From Chlorophyllum brunneum (Eukaryota > Basidiomycota > Agaricomycetes > Agaricales > Agaricaceae), in the NCBI GenBank assembly GCA_963576785.1, contig OY756142.1:3410001-3474000 (forward strand): a DNA stretch of 64,000 nucleotides. Direction: 5' to 3'. A program made the position numbers and the translations under genes. Under the pieces are notes generated by a model that saw only the letters and a list, made by a program, of their open reading frames with translations, was not told the origin of the DNA and searched no databases. Of the stretch, positions 59,021 to 64,000 are shown in pieces. Each line of letters begins with the position of its first letter. Position 1 is the stretch's first letter.

Positions 59021-61226
59021 ATGCCCCCACCCCCGGAGTATGCTGCACGCGACGACGAAGACGATGTCGTCAAGGACTCTATCGAATATATTGAAGTCAA
59101 TCGCAAAGTGCTTGTCAGATCTATCAAAGACCCCATCCATGACTATAGTACGTCTATCCAACGCCGCTGTGCTTGAAATCAGTGACACGTGTTTCGCAGT
59201 CCCAGTACATACTCTCCTCTCGAAGTTTATCGATACGTATGAGCTTGATATGACTTGCATCGTTTATTTAGCTGATGTATGCGCTCCAGACGACAGTTCC
59301 AACGACTCCGCGACGTCAAACAGCTCGGGACATCTCCCTATGTCTGGCCGGGCGCTTGTCACAGTCGATTTGAGCACTCGTTAGGTCTGTGTTTTGATTG
59401 ACTTGGATATATGCGCATATCCGTATGAAGCTGATCGTTTCTGATTCGCAGGTGTTGCATATCTGTCGCGACTGCTTGCGTCACGCCTCCACAGAAACCA
59501 ACCTGAGCTTGGTATTACGGATCGTGACGTCGACTGTGTCGAAGTTGCAGGGTTATGTCATGATCTTGGTCACGGCCCCTGGAGCCACGTGTGGGACGGC
59601 ATGTTTATTCCAAGGGCGCTGTAAGTCCTCATCAGGTCCTTGACCCAATGATTATCAGGGACTGATGGATATTCCAGACCAGGCAAGCAATGGAAACATG
59701 AGCAGGGCTCGGAGATGATGCTGGACTTCATGATCTCCGAGTATAGAATACCGATCCCCGAGAAGGATCAACGATTCATTAAAGCTCTAATTGCTGGTGA
59801 TCCGTCTAAATGCAGGTCAGTACACCCCATACGTAGGAAAAGAAAACCCAATGTCCTCACTTGTTCTTTCCATACAGCCCAGATGAAAAGAAATTTCTTT
59901 TCGACATTGTTGCAAACAAACGCAATGGGCTGGATGTTGACAAGTATGGAATTTATTATTTGGTTGTATCTGTCTTATTGATTTGGCCCAGATTTGACTA
60001 TATTCAAAGGGATTCGCAGTTAATTGGCGAGCCCATCCGCATCGATTCCAACCGGTAAATCATCCCCACCTTTCTTACTCGACTCTACTCTCAACCAGCA
60101 TTAGCATACTCAACTCCGCCCGCGTGATTGACGAACAAATATGCTACGATATCAAGGATGCCAATCAGCTCTACGAAATCTGCGCGACCCGATTCAAGCT
60201 ACACAAGATGATATATAATCACAAAACAGGTATTTTCGTTCACTCGACCTTTTCGAACCCCTCTAACGTTTACGATAGCAAAATCCATCGAGTATATGAT
60301 AATTGATGCGCTTCTCGCGGCGGAGCCACACATGCGCATTGCGGAACGTGTCTTTGACCCAGAGAAATTTGTCTTCTTGAACGACAGTATATTGAATCAG
60401 ATCGAATCATCCGCTGCACCTGTGAGTTAGGCTACTTTGTGGTACTAACTAGTGCGTTGACGAGATACCTAGGAACTGGCTCGCTCTCGCTCTATAATCC
60501 GACGGATTCGAGATCGCGATATCTACAATTGTGTGGATTACAAAGTCATAGATTGGCCGTTCAGACAGCTCTTTCGCACGAATGTTACAAGCGAGAAAAT
60601 TGTCCGGGAGGTGAAGCGACGCGCAATCTCAGACCCGCTACCAGACAACTTCCCTCAGCTCGAGGAGGATGACGTGATTGTGGATTTTTGCACGATGCAT
60701 TACGGGATGAAAGAGGAGAACCCTCTCAAGTACGTGAAATTCTATTCTAAACGAAATCCCACCAGTACGTTCGTTATGTAGTTTTTTTCTATTATCTGCT
60801 AATGGGAGTCCTGGTTTAGGTTGTCGAAGCGCCGAAAGGGGAGATTACTCCAACCTCCAACCCGAATTATTCGCGGAAGTCCTGTTGCGGATATACACCA
60901 AGAAGCCAGAATACTGGGGTCGTGTTCAAGCGGGTTACAGGCAAATTCTGGATGATATGAATGCTGCAGATGAACCGACCATTGCTACTGCGATTACCCC
61001 GCCTGCCACTGAACCTCCTTCGACTCCCCGTGCCCGAACCGCTAGTTTTACATTCGAAAATGGAGGTTCGACGGGGGCGGCGAGAACTTCGGCTACACCG
61101 TTCTCTAACAATAGCTTCACTACTGTCTCACCAACGTACATGCCGCAGAGCCCAACAAGGAATGGAAGGAAGAGGTCTAGGGAAAATAGGAGCAAGAGCC
61201 CAACAAGGAAGCGGAACCGCCATTGA
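59021..61226 (+). CDS. HD-domain dNTP triphosphohydrolase-like protein (SAMHD1 family)
   Basis: SAMHD1-type enzymes split dNTPs into nucleosides and triphosphate. After the start ([14 protein letters not shown]) come [37 protein letters not shown] and [12 protein letters not shown], with the first metal-binding His. [11 protein letters not shown] supplies the HD pair. [16 protein letters not shown] supplies the last metal-binding Asp. [20 protein letters not shown] and KVIDWPF match the C-terminal part of the fold. Introns of about 50-60 bases restore the frame (near 59148, 59237 and 59382). The tail after about 60960 is Ser/Thr/Pro-rich and ends in repeated S-P-T-R-basic motifs, a probable nuclear targeting signal. 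No SAM domain is visible at the N-terminus. Confidence 0.9.
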
Positions 61227-62726
61227 AAGTTTGAGTATCACGCTTTGGAACACTTGATAACGTTCGTGTCATATCACTTTAGGACATACCCTCAGCACTG
61301 TCGCGTACTATTTCACTAGGAGGATCAGTTATCATAGCCTTTGTCACTGCCTACTTCATAGGATAGAATATATTACGGTACGATAGTATTAACGAATACA
61401 CGGCGCATTTGATTGTTGATATGATCCCGGAACTTAGAAAACATGTACGAGTCCCCTTATCTCGTCCTCCCCAGCAACTGGTAATTACGTCTCTGTTGTT
61501 CGGTATCTCTCGGACTAGATAGAAGGTACAGAAAGCAGATAATTATTAGTACTGCCCTTGTCCCGCTGAAGAGCCGTAGATAGAAGGCTTCACGGCAGCC
61601 CAAGTCGAGCTTCACTAGCTTCAATCCGCGCAACAAGCGCACACGAGAAAAGCAACTTTGACCACTCTGGTTACAGGCTCGTTGATTTTGACCAGATCCT
61701 ATGTCGTTATCCTTCATACTTGTTCTGTTCGATTGAGTTGACTTTCCTATGTCGTTCACGGGACCTGGTGGAAGGGCGCCATCGGCAGGCGACTTCACTA
61801 GAGGGAGGACCAGTAGATACACGGGACTCGAGATAGTATTCGAAGGTCAAGAGGGAATTATCTACGCTACAGTGAGCTCGCCTAGATATGCTCTTGACGA
61901 TGTAAACAGCATGCTTACACCTGGCTTCAGGTAGTAATAAAGTGCATTTGGTTCGGTCTTCGATTCTGACGCCATTACTAGTGTTACAAGACGGGGGAAT
62001 GAAAGTCATTATCAGGAAGGTCCCAAATTGTTGAATGGCTCGAAAACGCGCAAATATGGTGGGATTTGGGGAGTAAACGAGCAAGGTACAATGAACTCAA
62101 TTACTTGTACTTACCTGTATTTATACCTAGAGAACGATAAATGAAACTAAAACTCTGATCATGGACAATCCATGGTTTGATATTTCGATCCAAATACTAT
62201 CCGGGGGCTAGCCCAGATTGAACAAATGCTCTGACTAAAGATGACAGCGACCCTATCTTCTTTGGGTGCCAAGGATGACCGCCCTACTACGTCAAATCTT
62301 CAACAGTGGGGCCCCATTGCTTTAACTCTAAACCAAGACCTGTGCGGCTTTGGGCAAACCGCAATGAAGTCAGGGTCTGTTCAGTCTCACCAGCATCTCG
62401 CCGGCCCAATGAACTCCTTTGCGATTGTCGGATATGGAGGACCACTCGGCAAGCCAGAATAGAATGCATAGCCCCCTGCAACCTGAAAGCAATGCTCAGC
62501 CTTTGAGTACTGTTAGGTACGAGTCATCGCAAGTACATCACCAGAAGTAGGGTAAAGTCGCTCTGACGAAGGTATGAAGTCAGTGACAACATTGTGGTGA
62601 GCATGTAAGTATACGGGTATAATGTGACATACGAGGACGATGATAGTGATAATATTAAGGAGAGAAAATACTAGGCGTGTCAGGGCACTTGCTCTTCTTC
62701 AATTACATTTTGCATACCAGAGAAGG
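61227..62726. other. Gene-poor region
   Basis: About 1.5 kb. A 61-codon frame (61749-61934 plus) and a 121-codon frame (61457-61822 minus) overlap and have no recognisable domain; neither is supported. Confidence 0.45.
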
Positions 62727-63673
62727 CTATGGGGGGGGGGCCCTCGCCATCACGGTAAACCACCCCAAAGAGATGCGATATTCTCCCCGACCGATCTGCG
62801 CTCGGAGATCGAATGAGTGTAAGATATTAAGAGGCGAAAGCATCTTACAAACTGATACCCACCGAATGATCACTAGCAAAAGAGTACCTATACTCCCAGC
62901 ATCAACCCCATCAGTATTTGTGATAAATGTTAGGAGGACCAGCACAGCCATATCATAGGCTGCGAAAACTATGAAGCTTACTGCCGTATATGAACTTCCT
63001 GTGACTTCCATTGTACATCCAAATAAATCAGAAAGAGGTGATATTCCATCTGTAAAATGACCATGAACCGTTTCCATGTCTGCTGAAGCAATGATAGAGA
63101 GAACTTAGACCATAGGTCGAGTATTTTCTGCCTTCCCAGAGGGCCCAGGTTCGGACTGTTAGGATCACTGTGAGTCCAAGACCATGGTGAAAAGAATGAT
63201 CAGTGCTTTGGCTAAGCCAGCTTCAAACGTCTGGCACGTACATTCTCCGAATAAGGCGCCAATGACGAACAGCACTAAAAAGCGATCCAAACTTATGAGC
63301 AGTCAAGTTGCAATGCACATGCTGATACTCACTGGTTCCGATGTCATACAGTGTTGGACATGTAGATGCGGAACTTAGTGCACGACCAAACAGATCTGTC
63401 ATCGACCATAAGTCAAGTGTTCATTTACATTCAATGAGAGAGCTTACAATATGAGATCACAGGAAAATAAATAAAGGGTATGTAGCGCGTTAGTAAATAC
63501 AACACTTTTGTTGTACTCCATTCTGAGCTCCATATCAATGAAATCTCTATATCGAGCGTTAACAGCAAGTCGAAGAGCTGGTCATCTATTAGAGTCCTGT
63601 TTTCCGGTGAGGGCCCTGGTATAAGCAAGTGACCCACTATGATTGTTAAGCCAGCCACTTTGCTTGCTGCCAA
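62727..63673 (-). CDS. Probable DUF6533-type membrane protein, incomplete or decayed
   Basis: Mushroom DUF6533 proteins have about seven membrane helices and unknown function. The minus strand first gives FDLLLTLDIEISLIW and TKVLYLLTRYIPFIYFPV (about 63570-63450), the diagnostic first part. After introns it gives MLFVIGALFGE, TVRTWALWEG, and then GCTMEVTGSSYTAVSF and YDMAVLVLLTFI. A normal start codon is not found: the frame near 63673 begins at a TTG codon, so an upstream exon is missing or lost. The 3' end is also unclear, near a run of ten G (62731-62740). It may be a pseudogene. Confidence 0.5.
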
Positions 63674-64000
63674 GACTTATGACAGGACCCCGCAAATAAC
63701 TACCAAAAAAAGAAACATGAAGGCACAATGTGACTACACCTCCAAATACGGTACACATGACAACAATGATCATATTTATATCATGTGTGACACACAGAAA
63801 ACTGGCTGTGTGTCACCTCATCACACACAAGAGAATACTCCCAGTTGTCCTGTAGTATTTGATCTTGCTGCATGCTCCACTATATCTACAAGTTTGCATA
63901 CATATACTCTCATGCATATACTTTCATCTAGACTATGAAATATATTATATTTTTAAATAAGGGTATATATATGATTATACATCATTTTAGTACACTGAAC
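63674..64000. other. AT-rich end of window
   Basis: About 330 bases, AT-rich, with a TATATATAT-like stretch near 63965. It may hold the start of the DUF6533-like gene, but I could not place an exon. Confidence 0.35.

Overview
This is a stretch of nuclear DNA from a filamentous basidiomycete, most likely an Agaricomycete. The evidence is the many spliced genes with GT-AG introns of about 45-60 bases, FunK1-type fungal kinases, a laccase-family multicopper oxidase, a PL1 pectate lyase and a probable DUF6533 membrane protein. I found no rRNA, tRNA, CRISPR array or intact transposon.

Left part (1-20.3 kb), mostly single-copy genes. It opens with the 3' two thirds of a WD40 plus inositol polyphosphate 5-phosphatase gene. 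Next come a Mch1/nodulin-like MFS transporter, the leucine gene for 2-isopropylmalate synthase (minus strand), a DHA1-type MFS transporter and a 3.5 kb gene-poor gap. A secreted laccase paralogue follows whose trinuclear copper site is broken although its type 1 copper site is kept. The last gene here encodes a nuclear-looking Cys-rich, coiled-coil protein.

Middle part (about 20.3-41 kb), a tandem array. Four FunK1 kinase genes (A-D, all minus strand) lie head to tail. Three have a decayed piece of a 5-phosphatase gene (minus strand) about 500-550 bases past their stop. The largest of these pieces is almost identical, in inverted orientation, to the first bases of the window, so the array carries relics of the neighbouring 5-phosphatase gene. 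Kinase B has lost its beta3 lysine and its metal-binding Asp and looks like a pseudokinase. The four copies are mosaics: different exons point to different closest relatives.

Right part (41-64 kb), ordinary genes again. In order: a ZIF1/YCR023C-like MFS transporter (minus), a very long ankyrin protein with a possible nucleotidyltransferase-like N-terminal domain, RSA3 (minus) and ADE2 (plus) sharing a 128-base promoter, a secreted pectate lyase, an alpha/beta hydrolase, an SAMHD1-type HD phosphohydrolase, and a possibly decayed DUF6533 membrane protein (minus).

The genes do not form one pathway. LEU4 and ADE2 are housekeeping biosynthesis genes, the laccase-like protein and pectate lyase are secreted, and the kinase/phosphatase-fragment array is the accessory, fast-changing part.
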